A DNA stretch of 64,000 bases from Rhodovulum marinum (GCF_004343075.1 NZ_SLXP01000011.1:1-64000); one strand, 5' to 3'. Counted from the first letter of the stretch, positions 18,197 through 26,720 are shown. Notes: a model not told the origin generated them from the sequence alone. Translations and numbers: made by a program.

Positions 18197-18223
18197 GGGT
18201 TTAGACCCTCTTCCTGCTCGATC

Positions 18224-18254
18224 CGCCCCGTTTCGGCCTGTCCGGGGCGTTTTT
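18224..18254 (+). terminator. Intrinsic terminator on the plus strand between parA and parB
   Basis: Stem CGCCCCG (18224-18230) / CGGGGCG (18243-18249) is followed directly by TTTTT (18250-18254). It points in the direction opposite to parA-parB, so it would end a transcript running antisense to parB. On the minus strand it would be a hairpin preceded, not followed, by U residues. Confidence 0.55.
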
Positions 18255-18278
18255 CAACAGACTCTGTTCCACCACGAT

Positions 18279-18292
18279 TTTCGCATGCGAAA
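18279..18292. repeat. parS-like palindrome, copy 3
   Basis: A 14-bp perfect dyad TTTCGCATGCGAAA in the parA-parB spacer, 2 bp beyond the parA stop codon. This is the usual place for a centromere site in partition operons. Confidence 0.85.
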
Positions 18293-18294
18293 CC

Positions 18295-19680
18295 TCACTC
18301 GGCGGCCAGCCCCTCGCGGGTGCGTTCCTCACGCCTCCATATCCCGAGAAGCAGCCGCTTAAAGGCGGCGTAGGTCTCGTCGAAGGTAGCGCGGCCGCGG
18401 GCATAGGTATCACGGTTGAAGTTGCGGTAATCGGCCTCGTATATCCCGTTCACGCTTTCGCCGGCCTGACCGATGAGTGCGGTGAAATCCTGCCGGTAGG
18501 GCGACAGGGTGCGGCCCATATAGGCCTGCATTAGCGCGGCCATCTCGGCCTGCTGGGCAGCGTCATAGCGGGTGACGACGGCCTGCACCGCGTCCCATTC
18601 GAAGGCCAGTTCCTCGCGCCCCAGTGCGCGGGCGGCGATGTTCTCGCCCTCCTCGATCGAGGAAAAGGTGGCGTGCAGCATGTCGAAGAAGCGCCCCGTC
18701 GAGTCGAACTCGACGAAACTGGCGCCGACGGGCACCAGCAGGATGTCGGCCGCCGCCAGCCCGTTGATCGTGAGATAGCCAAGCGCCGGGGGGGTGTCGA
18801 GGAACACCAGGTCATAGCGGTCGAGCACGCCACCCGCGGTCAGCGCCTCGGAGAGCGCATCCCACAGCTTCCAGGACCGCGCGTTCATCCGCCAGACGGG
18901 GATCTGGAATTCCGACCAGTAAAGGTTCAGCTGCGCGCCGATCAGGTCGATATTGGGCCAGTGGGTCGGCTTGATGACATCCGCGGGCGACACCTTGAGC
19001 GCCTCGCTCAGCGTTTCGTCGAGCGGCAGGGGCGCCTCGCCCCGGTCCAGCCGGCGCTGGTTCTCGGCTCTCAGATGCTCGCCGTAATGGCGGGCGAGCA
19101 GGGGGAAGACCGTTTCCCATTCATCGGCCACCTTGCCGCCGAAGATCGAGGTCATGGACCCTTGACTGTCGAGATCCACCACCAGCACCCGGTAGCCGTC
19201 CAGCGCCGCCGACATCGCCAGATGGGCGCAGGTCGAGGTCTTGCCGACGCCCCCCTTGAAGTTCGCCACCGCCACGACCTTGGCTGGCAGCCCCTCGGGG
19301 CGGTAGGGCAGGTACTCCTTGGACTTCGAGCCCGACGCCCCGAAATGGGCCCTGAGCCGCAGCACCTCGTCGAGGCTGAACCACTTGGCCCCGCCCTCGG
19401 TCTCGGACACGCCCTGGGGCAGGTCGGGATTCTCGCGCAGCACGCGGCGGAAATGGGCGGGGGCCACGGGGATGAGATACCTGGTGATCTCCCAGGTCGA
19501 GAACGGCCGCAGCCGTCGTTCGCCGGTCTCGTCGAGACCCCGGCCCGCCAGGTCCGCCCGCCCACGCGCGCAGGCCTCGGCAATCGCCCGGAGCCCGTCC
19601 GTTCCGGTGGGCGGTGGCAGCTCCGTCATCGCCTTGTCGGGCGAGATGTTGAAATAGGGAGGCAGTTCGTTCGCCTGCAT
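18295..19680 (-). CDS. parA: Plasmid partition ATPase ParA (type Ia, with N-terminal DNA-binding region)
   Basis: 461 residues from ATG 19680 ('MQANELPPYFNISPDKAM'). The frame continues to 19773 but has no family similarity there. The N-terminal third carries a helix-turn-helix-like region ('STWEITRYLIPVAPAHFRR'), as in autoregulated type Ia ParA. The deviant Walker A motif is 'NFKGGVGKTSTCAHLAM' (about residue 142), then 'VLVVDLDSQGSMTSIFGG' and 'LVFLDTPPALGYLTINGL'. ParA forms ATP-dependent gradients on the nucleoid that pull ParB-parS complexes. It is divergent from repA across a 433-bp origin region, where its own operator probably lies. Confidence 0.93.
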   Translation of the reverse strand: MQANELPPYFNISPDKAMTELPPPTGTDGLRAIAEACARGRADLAGRGLDETGERRLRPFSTWEITRYLIPVAPAHFRRVLRENPDLPQGVSETEGGAKWFSLDEVLRLRAHFGASGSKSKEYLPYRPEGLPAKVVAVANFKGGVGKTSTCAHLAMSAALDGYRVLVVDLDSQGSMTSIFGGKVADEWETVFPLLARHYGEHLRAENQRRLDRGEAPLPLDETLSEALKVSPADVIKPTHWPNIDLIGAQLNLYWSEFQIPVWRMNARSWKLWDALSEALTAGGVLDRYDLVFLDTPPALGYLTINGLAAADILLVPVGASFVEFDSTGRFFDMLHATFSSIEEGENIAARALGREELAFEWDAVQAVVTRYDAAQQAEMAALMQAYMGRTLSPYRQDFTALIGQAGESVNGIYEADYRNFNRDTYARGRATFDETYAAFKRLLLGIWRREERTREGLAAE

Positions 19681-19927
19681 GCTCGACCCCCGATGTATCG
19701 CGTTTTGCTCAATGTGCCACAGATCCCGATACACGCAAAGGGAAACGTATCCCCCTCTTCTTTTTCTCAGCAATTGGGGGACGATTCGGACCGCCCGGTT
19801 CCTGGGGGCGGGGCATGCACCTGGCTTGGGGCTTGTTATTTTCCGTTATTTCATAGTTACGGAGGGCTTCCGGCAACAAAAAATCCTTGAGAATCAGGAG
19901 GGCAGGGCGGTTTCGGCAGGGTCGGTC

Positions 19928-19993
19928 CGACTCCGAAACCCCGATAAAGCGACTCCGATCCCACGCTTTCCCGACTCCGAAACGCCGATCCCG
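19928..19993 (+). repeat. Three 22-bp-period iterons
   Basis: CGACTCCGA recurs at 19928, 19950 and 19972, exactly 22 bp (about two helical turns) apart. The first and third units agree over 'CGACTCCGAAAC-CCGAT' with one difference. The spacing places all copies on one helix face, as in Rep-binding iterons. Confidence 0.75.
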
Positions 19994-20014
19994 ATCGGAC
20001 AAGGCTGGACGGAG

Positions 20015-20023
20015 TTATCCACA
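20015..20023 (+). promoter_or_regulatory. DnaA box
   Basis: TTATCCACA, the perfect high-affinity DnaA-binding sequence, lies 21 bp after the iteron array and 90 bp before repA. Confidence 0.75.
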
Positions 20024-20049
20024 GGCCCTAGGGTGGGGTGTCAATGAAA

Positions 20050-20080
20050 CCCCGAAACCGGGGCGGACCCGGAAACCGGG
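20050..20080 (+). promoter_or_regulatory. Tandem hairpins in the repA leader
   Basis: Two small stem-loops occur in a row: CCCCG-AAAC-CGGGG (20050-20063) and CCCGG-AAA-CCGGG (20068-20080). Both end about 30 bp before the repA start, so they could affect repA mRNA translation or folding of the origin. Confidence 0.5.
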
Positions 20081-20113
20081 CCGAACGGGCAGGCAGAACG
20101 AGGCAGGACGCGC

Positions 20114-21112
20114 ATGACCGGGGCAGTCGGCTCCCCCCTCCAGCAGGATTTTTTCGTCTGCGATTTCTTCGCTGCCGTGCCCAAGCACGACCTCGCCTCG
20201 ATGGAACATCCGCTGTTCTCGCTTTCCACCCGGCCCGACCGGCGGATCCTGGAATATGATCACAACGGGGTGCAGGTCACCGTGACGCCCTCGGTCAAGG
20301 GCCGGGCCACGATCTTCGATGCCGATATCCTGATCTTCTGCATCTCCCAGCTGATGGCGGCGATCAATGCCGGGCGCCCGACCGCGCGGACGCTGACGCT
20401 GACCGCCCATGACCTGCTGATCGCGACGGGGCGCGAGACGAGCGGAGACGGCTACAAGCGGCTGCGCGACGCGTTCGAGCGGCTGGCGGGCACGCGGATC
20501 ACCACCAACATCGTCACCGGCGAGCAGGAGACCACCACCGGCTTCGGCCTGATCGAAAGCTGGCAGATCGTGCGCAAGACCCGCGGCGGGCGGATGGTCA
20601 GTGTCGCGGTGACGCTGTCGGAATGGCTCTACCGTGCGGTGCTGGCGAAATCGGTCCTCACGCTTTCCCGCGATTATTTTCGCATGCGAAAACCGCTGGA
20701 GCGGCGGATCTACGAACTTGCCCGCAAGCATTGCGGCCGCCAGCCGGCCTGGCGGGTCTCGGTCGAGACTCTGCTCAAGAAATCCGGCTCAGCAAGCCCG
20801 CGCCGGGTGTTCCGCGCGATGCTGCGCGAGATCATCCGCGCGGGCAACCTGCCCGATTATGACCTGGCCGAGGAAGAGGGCGACATCATCCGGGTGACGC
20901 CCAAGGCGGCGGTGATCGAGCCGGGGCAGGGCAGGGGGCCGCAGCTTTCGCCGGACGCGCTCGACGAGGCGCGCCGGCTGCTGCCCGGGGCGGATGTCTA
21001 CGCGCTCGAGGCCGAGTGGCGGGCGATGTGGGCGGCCACGGGCAAGAAGGTGCTCCGTAGCCCCGACAAGGCGTTCCTGGGCTGGGTGAAGCGGCAGGCC
21101 GGGCGGGCGTGA
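20114..21112 (+). CDS. repA: Replication initiator RepA (alphaproteobacterial RPA family)
   Basis: A 332-residue protein matching the alphaproteobacterial replication initiator family (PF10134): 'MEHPLFSLSTRPDRRILEY', 'DADILIFCISQLMAAIN', 'YKRLRDAFERLAGTRI', 'LTLSRDYFRMRKPLERRIYE' and 'LARKHCG'. A winged-helix region spans roughly residues 185-260. RepA binds the iterons and opens the origin. Start ATG 20114 has 'AGGCAGGA' upstream. Codons 189-193 (FRMRK) are written by an embedded copy of the parS-like palindrome. RepA-type initiators with divergent parAB are one of the recognised roseobacter plasmid replication types. Confidence 0.93.
   Translation: MTGAVGSPLQQDFFVCDFFAAVPKHDLASMEHPLFSLSTRPDRRILEYDHNGVQVTVTPSVKGRATIFDADILIFCISQLMAAINAGRPTARTLTLTAHDLLIATGRETSGDGYKRLRDAFERLAGTRITTNIVTGEQETTTGFGLIESWQIVRKTRGGRMVSVAVTLSEWLYRAVLAKSVLTLSRDYFRMRKPLERRIYELARKHCGRQPAWRVSVETLLKKSGSASPRRVFRAMLREIIRAGNLPDYDLAEEEGDIIRVTPKAAVIEPGQGRGPQLSPDALDEARRLLPGADVYALEAEWRAMWAATGKKVLRSPDKAFLGWVKRQAGRA
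20677..20692. repeat. parS-like palindrome, copy 4 (inside repA)
   Basis: A 16-bp perfect dyad with the core TTTCGCATGCGAAA and one extra T/A pair, inside repA. It is read as codons TTT CGC ATG CGA AAA (F189-K193) in a conserved part of the protein. Confidence 0.85.
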
Positions 21113-21218
21113 CACACCGTTTCCCGGCAGGGCGGGCAGAACCAGGCCAAGCCTGTTGCAATTCGCCCGGGGCTGGCCGATACCGGCGGGGAGTTTTCCG
21201 GCCCGGATATTTGAGCCG

Positions 21219-21776
21219 ATGCAGATTGAACAGACCGCGCTGCCCGGCGTCCTGATCCTGACGCCCGCCCGTCACGGGGACGCCCGGGGCTTCTTCTCCG
21301 AAAGCTGGAACCGGGCGCGGCTAGCCGAGGCCGGCATCGCGATCGATTTCGTGCAGGACAACCACTCGTTTTCGCATGCGAAAGGCACGCTGAGGGGGAT
21401 GCATTTTCAGGCCCCGCCCCATGCCCAGGCCAAGCTGGTGCGCTGCGGACGGGGGGCGCTCTATGATGTGGTCGTCGATATCCGCAAGGGCGCGCCCAGC
21501 TATGGGGCCTGGGTCGGGACGGAACTCAGCTTCGACAACGGTCGGCAGATGCTCATCCCCGAGGGGTTCCTGCACGGCTTCGTCACGCTGACCGAGGAGA
21601 CCGAGATTCTTTACAAATGCTCGGACTACTACACCCCCGACTGCGACGGCGCGGTGCGCTGGGACAGTTGCGGCATCGACTGGCCACTGGCGGGTGATCC
21701 CGTCCTTTCGGCGAAGGATCAGGCCGCTCCCCCCTTTGCCGCGTTCGACAGCCCCTTTGTCTGGGAGATGCCATGA
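21219..21776 (+). CDS. rmlC: dTDP-4-dehydrorhamnose 3,5-epimerase
   Basis: 185 residues from ATG 21219 ('[16 protein letters not shown]'). RmlC signatures are '[13 protein letters not shown]', '[19 protein letters not shown]' with the catalytic-type His, '[14 protein letters not shown]', and '[12 protein letters not shown]'. It epimerises C3 and C5 of dTDP-4-keto-6-deoxyglucose. Its stop overlaps the rmlB start by 4 bp, and it is 106 bp downstream of repA on the same strand. Residues 51-55 (FSHAK) are written by an embedded parS-like palindrome in a segment that varies among RmlC proteins. Length and motifs indicate an active enzyme. Confidence 0.93.
   Translation: MQIEQTALPGVLILTPARHGDARGFFSESWNRARLAEAGIAIDFVQDNHSFSHAKGTLRGMHFQAPPHAQAKLVRCGRGALYDVVVDIRKGAPSYGAWVGTELSFDNGRQMLIPEGFLHGFVTLTEETEILYKCSDYYTPDCDGAVRWDSCGIDWPLAGDPVLSAKDQAAPPFAAFDSPFVWEMP
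21370..21383. repeat. parS-like palindrome, copy 5 (inside rmlC)
   Basis: A 14-bp perfect TTTCGCATGCGAAA inside rmlC. It is read in a different codon phase from the repA copy, as TCG CAT GCG AAA (S52-K55). Confidence 0.85.
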
Positions 21777-22813
21777 AACTGCTTGTGACCGGGGGGGCGG
21801 GCTTCATCGGCTCGGCCGTGGTGCGGCGCGCCATCGCCGAAGGCCATGAGGTCGTGAACCTCGACGCGCTGACCTATGCCGCCTGCCTCGAGAACGTGGC
21901 GAGCGTCGCCGCTCTCCCGGGCTATGCCTTTGTCGAGGGTGACATCCGCGACGCGGATCTGCTGGCCCGCGTCTTCGCCGAACACGCCCCCGATGCGGTG
22001 ATGCATCTGGCGGCCGAATCCCATGTCGACCGCTCGATCGACGGGCCCGGCGCCTTCATTGAGACCAACGTGATGGGCACCTATGCCCTGTTACAGGCCG
22101 CCCGTGGCCACTGGGAAAGCCGGGGGCGGCCCGCCGGCTTCCGCTTTCACCACATCTCGACCGACGAGGTGTTCGGCAGTCTTGGCCCGACCGGCAAGTT
22201 CACCGAGACCACGCCCTACGACCCGCGCTCTCCCTATTCCGCCTCGAAAGCGGCCTCGGACCACCTGGTGCGCGCCTGGCACGAGACCTATGGGTTACCG
22301 GTGGTGCTGACCAATTGCTCGAACAATTACGGCCCCTTCCACTTCCCCGAGAAACTGGTGCCCGTGGTGATCCTGAACGCGATCCACGGCCGGCCGATCC
22401 CGGTCTACGGGGCGGGCGAGAATGTGCGTGACTGGCTCTATGTCGAGGACCACGCCGAGGCGCTGCTGCTGGTGCTGGAACAGGGCCGGGTGGGACGCTC
22501 CTACAATATCGGCGGCGAGAACGAGGCGAAGAACATCGACCTCGTACGCATGATCTGCGCGATCCTCGACGAGATGCGGCCCGAGGGCGCGCCGCACGAT
22601 CGGCTGATCACCTTCGTCACGGACCGCCCCGGCCACGACCTGCGCTACGCGATCGACCCCACCCGCATCCGCGAGGAACTGGGCTGGCGGCCCTCTGTGA
22701 CGCTGGGGGAGGGGCTGCGCCGGACCGTGCGCTGGTATCTCGACAACGAGACCTGGTGGCGCCCGCTGCTGAACCGGGACGGTGTGGGGCAGCGGCTGGG
22801 GACGGGGGCGTGA
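21773..22813 (+). CDS. rmlB: dTDP-glucose 4,6-dehydratase
   Basis: A 346-residue extended SDR enzyme with the N-terminal NAD-binding motif '[12 protein letters not shown]', '[20 protein letters not shown]', the catalytic 'STDEVFG' and the YxxxK pair in '[16 protein letters not shown]'. '[15 protein letters not shown]' and '[14 protein letters not shown]' are RmlB-specific. It makes dTDP-4-keto-6-deoxyglucose, the branch point for L-rhamnose (RmlC/D) and for 4-amino sugars (WecE at 7-8 kb). It overlaps rmlC and rmlD by 4 bp each, which shows a tightly coupled operon. Confidence 0.95.
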   Translation: MKLLVTGGAGFIGSAVVRRAIAEGHEVVNLDALTYAACLENVASVAALPGYAFVEGDIRDADLLARVFAEHAPDAVMHLAAESHVDRSIDGPGAFIETNVMGTYALLQAARGHWESRGRPAGFRFHHISTDEVFGSLGPTGKFTETTPYDPRSPYSASKAASDHLVRAWHETYGLPVVLTNCSNNYGPFHFPEKLVPVVILNAIHGRPIPVYGAGENVRDWLYVEDHAEALLLVLEQGRVGRSYNIGGENEAKNIDLVRMICAILDEMRPEGAPHDRLITFVTDRPGHDLRYAIDPTRIREELGWRPSVTLGEGLRRTVRWYLDNETWWRPLLNRDGVGQRLGTGA

Positions 22814-23667
22814 GCCTGCTGGTCTTCGGGCGGACGGGCCAGGTGGCGCGCGAACTGGCGCTGCTTGCGCCCGAGGCGACCGTCCTCGGCCGGGACATGG
22901 CCGACCTCGCCGAGCCCGAGGCCTGCGCCGCGGCCATCGCCGCCCATGCGCCTGACGCGGTCATCAACGCCGCCGCCTGGACCGCCGTGGATCGGGCTGA
23001 AGAGGAAGAGGCGCTTGCCACGCGCATCAACGGCGCGGCGCCGGGCGCGATGGCGCGGGCCTGTGCGGCGCGCGGCATTCCCTTCGTCCATATCTCCACC
23101 GATTATGTCTTCGACGGCTCGGGCACGCGGCCCTGGCGCCCCGACGATCCGCCCGCGCCGCTCTCGGCCTATGGCCGAAGCAAGTTGGCCGGCGAAGAGG
23201 CGGTGCGCGCGGCAGGCGGCGCGCACGCGATCCTGCGCACTTCCTGGGTGTTCTCGGCCCATGGGGCGAATTTCGTGAAAACCATGCTGCGACTGGGGGC
23301 AGAGCGCGACAGCCTGCGGATCGTGGCCGATCAGGTCGGAGGCCCCACGCCCGCCGCTGCGATCGCCGCCGCCTGCCTCGCTCTGGCCGAGGCGCTGGCA
23401 AAAGATCCTGACAAGGCCGGAACCTACCATTTCGCGGGCGCCCCCGATGTCAGCTGGGCGGATTTCGCATGCGAAATCTTTGCCCGGGCCGGGCTGCGCG
23501 TCGCGGTCGAGGAGATCGCCACGGCCGGGTACCCGACGCCTGCACGCCGCCCGCTCAATTCCCGGCTCGATTGCGCCGCGCTGGAGGCTCGATTCGGCAT
23601 TCCCCGCCCAGCCTGGCAGGCCGGGCTCGCACAGGTTCTGGCCCAGCTCGCTGCAGAACGACCATGA
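22810..23667 (+). CDS. rmlD: dTDP-4-dehydrorhamnose reductase
   Basis: 285 residues from GTG 22810 (GTGA overlap with the rmlB stop; '[19 protein letters not shown]'). RmlD motifs are 'FGRTGQVA' (nucleotide binding), '[17 protein letters not shown]', '[10 protein letters not shown]', and the YxxxK pair in '[15 protein letters not shown]'. It reduces the RmlC product to dTDP-L-rhamnose with NADPH. Codons 218-223 (DFACEI) coincide with an 18-bp parS-like palindrome. An ATG-started extension upstream to 22756 would overlap rmlB by 58 bp and lacks similarity. Confidence 0.93.
   Translation: MSLLVFGRTGQVARELALLAPEATVLGRDMADLAEPEACAAAIAAHAPDAVINAAAWTAVDRAEEEEALATRINGAAPGAMARACAARGIPFVHISTDYVFDGSGTRPWRPDDPPAPLSAYGRSKLAGEEAVRAAGGAHAILRTSWVFSAHGANFVKTMLRLGAERDSLRIVADQVGGPTPAAAIAAACLALAEALAKDPDKAGTYHFAGAPDVSWADFACEIFARAGLRVAVEEIATAGYPTPARRPLNSRLDCAALEARFGIPRPAWQAGLAQVLAQLAAERP
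23461..23478. repeat. parS-like palindrome, copy 6 (inside rmlD)
   Basis: An 18-bp perfect dyad with the core TTTCGCATGCGAAA inside rmlD. It is read in a third codon phase, as GAT TTC GCA TGC GAA ATC (D218-I223). Confidence 0.85.
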
Positions 23668-23779
23668 CGAAACCCACGGGCATTGGGGGCGGGGAGGGCG
23701 GGTGTAAACGCTCCTGCCATATCGTGCTTGCGATAGAGGGTAGTGTTTGCAACAGCAGACACATGGAGCGGTTGGGAAG

Positions 23780-24724
23780 ATGACGATGGGTTCGCATGCG
23801 GTGAACGACGTCTTCGTGCTTTACGGTGCGCTGCGCTCGGGCACGACATTGGTGCGGCTTCTGCTCGATGCGCATCCCGATATCGGCTGTCCGGGCGAGC
23901 GGGACTTCATGCTCGACCATCTCGAACAGAACGGCGCCGATCTTGTCCTGAACGCGGGCGATCTGGAACTCGACCGGATCTTCCGAGCCTCGGGCCTGCC
24001 TGTGCCGGATGTCCGGGAGGGGGAAGCCGCCTTCCGGACCATGTTGGCCGGGGACCGGGCGCGCTCCGGCAAGAAGGTCCATGTTCTTGTCCTGCACAGG
24101 GAACTGGGGCGTCTGAGGCAGCTCTGCCCCGAGGCCCGGATCATCCACCTGCTGCGCGATCCGCGCGATGTCGCCCGGTCGTCCATCGGAATGGGATGGG
24201 CGGGGAATACGTGGCACGGCATCGATCACTGGCTCGGGACCGAACGCGACTGGGACCGTCTGGCCATTCCCGAAGAACGGGTTTTCACCCTGCGCTACGA
24301 GGATCTGCTTGCCGCCCCCAAGGACCAGCTTTCCCGGCTCTGCGCCTTCCTGGGGCTGTCCTACAGCCCTGCGATGCTGGACTATGCGCAACATTCCACA
24401 TACGAGGCCATCGATCCAAGGCTGGCGTTTCAATGGCGCAGCAAGCAATCGCCCCGGGAGATCGCCGAGGTCGAATACAAACTCGGCCATCTGCTTGAGG
24501 CGCGGGGATATCGTCCCAGCGGTGCCGTTGTCGGGCCGCCGGGCGTGATCCGCAGGGCACGTCTAGCGCTGCAGAACAAGCTTCATACTTGGAAGGTCCG
24601 CACCGAGCGGTACGGCTATGTCGATCCGGTTCTCGTCATGCTGGCAGGGCGGTTGCGCTGGAAATCCCTAGGCCGGGGGGCGCAGTTGCGGATCGACCGG
24701 AAAACACAGGGATATCTCAAATGA
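23780..24724 (+). CDS. Sulfotransferase family protein
   Basis: 314 residues from ATG 23780. The PAPS-binding 5'-PSB loop is '[17 protein letters not shown]' near the N-terminus. The 3'-PB segment is '[17 protein letters not shown]' near residue 125, and '[16 protein letters not shown]' follows near residue 175. These are the standard features of P-loop sulfotransferases that transfer sulfate from PAPS to sugars or proteins. The gene sits inside the rhamnose operon between rmlD and rmlA, with a 112-bp gap before it. Sulfation of a rhamnose-containing polymer is a reasonable inference, but the acceptor is unknown. The C-terminal 60 residues are basic. A longer start at 23747 has no better support. 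Confidence 0.85.
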   Translation: MTMGSHAVNDVFVLYGALRSGTTLVRLLLDAHPDIGCPGERDFMLDHLEQNGADLVLNAGDLELDRIFRASGLPVPDVREGEAAFRTMLAGDRARSGKKVHVLVLHRELGRLRQLCPEARIIHLLRDPRDVARSSIGMGWAGNTWHGIDHWLGTERDWDRLAIPEERVFTLRYEDLLAAPKDQLSRLCAFLGLSYSPAMLDYAQHSTYEAIDPRLAFQWRSKQSPREIAEVEYKLGHLLEARGYRPSGAVVGPPGVIRRARLALQNKLHTWKVRTERYGYVDPVLVMLAGRLRWKSLGRGAQLRIDRKTQGYLK

Positions 24725-24758
24725 CCGTTCTGCGGCTTGGCATCTCGGGGAAGACGAC

Positions 24759-25640
24759 ATGAGCACGCGCAAGGGCATCATCCTGGCCGGCGGGTCGGGC
24801 ACGCGGCTTTATCCGATCACCATGGGCGTCTCGAAGCAGCTTTTGCCGCTCTATGACAAGCCGATGATCTACTATCCGCTCAGCGTGCTGATGCTAGCCG
24901 GCATCCGCGAGATCGCGGTGATCACCACGCCCGAGGATCAGGCGCAGTTCCAGCGCCTGATGGGGGACGGGGCGAAATGGGGGCTGTCCTTCACCTGGAT
25001 CACGCAGGCCTCGCCCGACGGTCTGGCCCAGGCCTATCTGCTGGCCGAAGAGTTTTTGGCCGGTGCGCCGTCTGCCATGGTGCTGGGCGACAACGTCTTC
25101 TTTGGCCATGGCTTGCCCGAAATCCTCGCTCGCGCCGATGCAAGGGGGCAGGGGGGCACCGTCTTCGGCTATCAGGTCGCCGATCCGGAACGCTATGGTG
25201 TGGTGACGTTCGATGCGACCGGCACCCGGGCCGTCGAGATCGTGGAAAAGCCCGAACGCCCGGCCTCGGATTATGCGGTGACGGGGCTCTATTTTTTGGA
25301 TGGCACGGCGCCCGAACGCGCCAAGTCCATCCGGCCCTCGGCGCGCGGTGAGCTGGAGATTACCTCGCTTCTGGAAACATACCTATTCGAGGGCAGCCTG
25401 ACGGTCGAGAAGATGGGCCGGGGCTATGCCTGGCTCGACACCGGGACGCATGCGAGCCTGCTGGACGCGGGCAATTTCGTGCGCACGTTGCAGGACCGGC
25501 AGGGGCTGCAGATCGGCGCGCCTGAAGAGATCGCCTACCGGCAGGGCTGGATCGACCGCGAGGCGCTCGAGGCCCATGCGAAATTCTTCGGCAAGACCCG
25601 TTACGGGACCTTCCTTGCGCGGCTGGCGGACAGCGCCTGA
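24759..25640 (+). CDS. rmlA: Glucose-1-phosphate thymidylyltransferase
   Basis: A 293-residue RmlA. The N-terminal nucleotidyltransferase motif '[20 protein letters not shown]' lies at residues about 7-26, followed by '[14 protein letters not shown]', '[10 protein letters not shown]', '[18 protein letters not shown]' and '[16 protein letters not shown]'. It joins glucose-1-phosphate with dTTP to give dTDP-glucose, the first step of the rhamnose and Fuc4N routes. It is the last gene of the rmlC-B-D-sulfotransferase-A operon, 34 bp after the sulfotransferase stop. All family residues I can check are present. Confidence 0.95.
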   Translation: MSTRKGIILAGGSGTRLYPITMGVSKQLLPLYDKPMIYYPLSVLMLAGIREIAVITTPEDQAQFQRLMGDGAKWGLSFTWITQASPDGLAQAYLLAEEFLAGAPSAMVLGDNVFFGHGLPEILARADARGQGGTVFGYQVADPERYGVVTFDATGTRAVEIVEKPERPASDYAVTGLYFLDGTAPERAKSIRPSARGELEITSLLETYLFEGSLTVEKMGRGYAWLDTGTHASLLDAGNFVRTLQDRQGLQIGAPEEIAYRQGWIDREALEAHAKFFGKTRYGTFLARLADSA

Positions 25641-25736
25641 GCAATCCCGGAAAAGGCGGCAGCGCAGCGGGTCATGGGGCGATCAACCGCCCACGATGGG
25701 CTGGACGCGCGGGACGAGGGCCAGGAGACGCGGACG

Positions 25737-25975
25737 ATGGCAGGCAATTACATCATCTACACTTTGCCCTATTCGGAAGACATGCGCCGCGCGCGGACTG
25801 GGTGAAGAACCACGCGCTTGCCCGTTACGGGGTCGCCTACGGGCTGGATGACATCGCTCATGCCGAGACCACCCGGGATCAGGTTCTCGGCCTGCTCGAG
25901 GCAGAGGAGGCGAAAGGCGTCACTACGGTGCGCCGTTTCGTTGACCTGACCAAGACCAGGTTCTGGGTGGGGTGA
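25737..25975 (+). pseudogene. Small ORF broken by a single-base frameshift
   Basis: ATG 25737 opens 'MAGNYIIYTLPYSEDMRRAR' and hits TGA at 25803. The next frame continues without interruption from 25802 as 'DWVKNHALARYGVAYG' to TGA 25973-25975. Inserting one base in the GCGCG run near 25790-25796 would join them into a protein of about 79 residues reading '...MRRAR-DWVKNHALARYG'. I do not recognise the family. It is either a recently lost small gene or a sequencing error. It follows rmlA by about 100 bp on the same strand. Confidence 0.55.
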
Positions 25976-26042
25976 AACCTCCCGCGCGGCGGCGCGGCAG
26001 AGGGTGAAGTCAGAGCTTGATCAGACGGCCTGACGGGAGCGT

Positions 26043-26720
26043 TCAGGCAGATCGAAGCGCCAGATGCTGCCCGTCCCCATCGGTGACATGCCCGGGTGGC
26101 GTGCATCCGGCGACGCGCTTTGGCAAATCGATCATCATCAGACTCAGAGGTGTAAGCGCCTCGGGATACGAAAAAGGCCCACTCACAACCTTGAATCCGA
26201 AGCGCTCGTAGAAAGGCGCATGGTTATGGCGCGCGATCATTGTGCCATGGTCGGCCTTGACGCTGCTTGAAAGCCCTGCCGCCAAGCTCAACGTATACAT
26301 GACGACACGTCGGCGCAGTGCGCTATCATTGCACCTGACTGCAAGGCGCGAGCCGTCGATCAATCTCTCGCCGCAGTCGAGAAGCGGATCGAGATAATCC
26401 TTGAACAAGGCATAGGTGACGCAGTTCTTGTGCTCCCGGCTTATCACACTCAGCCTTATGGTCGATACAAGGCTACCGTGAAGGGTAACGCCGTAAATCG
26501 AGGAACTGCTCTCGTCGTCCTGCCAATCCGAAAGACTTGCCTCGCCGCTGCCCTGAATGAGACCTTCGCCATGGTAGGCATCATATCGAAGCTTGAAGAT
26601 GCCCTCTTTTTGCCGCGTCGTACGAGCGACGAAGTGATTGAGACCCTGGAAATTGTCGAGGCGCTTGGAAACAAGGTTCTCAAGCTTGGCTTCACTGTAT
26701 CCCACGGCCGCTCTCCTCAT
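26043..26720 (-). CDS. FeeM-like N-acyl amino acid synthase / AHL-synthase-fold acyltransferase
   Basis: A 225-residue protein of the GNAT-like N-acyl synthase fold: 'IFKLRYDAYHGEGLI' near residue 41 (compare 'LRYxVYxxE' in LuxI/FeeM relatives), 'STIRLSVIS', 'ERLIDGSRLAV' with the conserved arginine, and 'FYERFGFKVVSGPF' near the C-terminus. FeeM links long-chain acyl groups from acyl-ACP to amino acids; related acyltransferases occur next to PEP-CTERM/exosortase loci. No partner LuxR gene is seen. The gene stands alone on the minus strand between the rhamnose operon and a VPLPA-CTERM gene. The product may be a signal or a surface-active lipid; this is inferred. Confidence 0.65.
   Translation of the reverse strand: MRRAAVGYSEAKLENLVSKRLDNFQGLNHFVARTTRQKEGIFKLRYDAYHGEGLIQGSGEASLSDWQDDESSSSIYGVTLHGSLVSTIRLSVISREHKNCVTYALFKDYLDPLLDCGERLIDGSRLAVRCNDSALRRRVVMYTLSLAAGLSSSVKADHGTMIARHNHAPFYERFGFKVVSGPFSYPEALTPLSLMMIDLPKRVAGCTPPGHVTDGDGQHLALRSA

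Larger units (their letters stand above)
19681..20113. other. Putative replication origin (oriV) between parA and repA
   Basis: A gene-free 433-bp gap with several origin hallmarks: three direct repeats at 22-bp spacing (19928-19993), a consensus DnaA box (20015-20023), an A+T-rich stretch (about 19830-19860 and 19876-19895) and two GC hairpins just before repA. Close to parA an inverted pair TGTATCG (19694-19700) / CGATACA (19737-19743) could be a ParA operator. It also holds the divergent promoters of parA and repA. Confidence 0.75.

Noticed and set aside
23789-23802. Possible seventh parS-like site near the sulfotransferase start (GTTCGCATGCGGTG)
   Set aside because: Only the central ten bases match and the dyad is broken; could be a decayed copy but is not counted.
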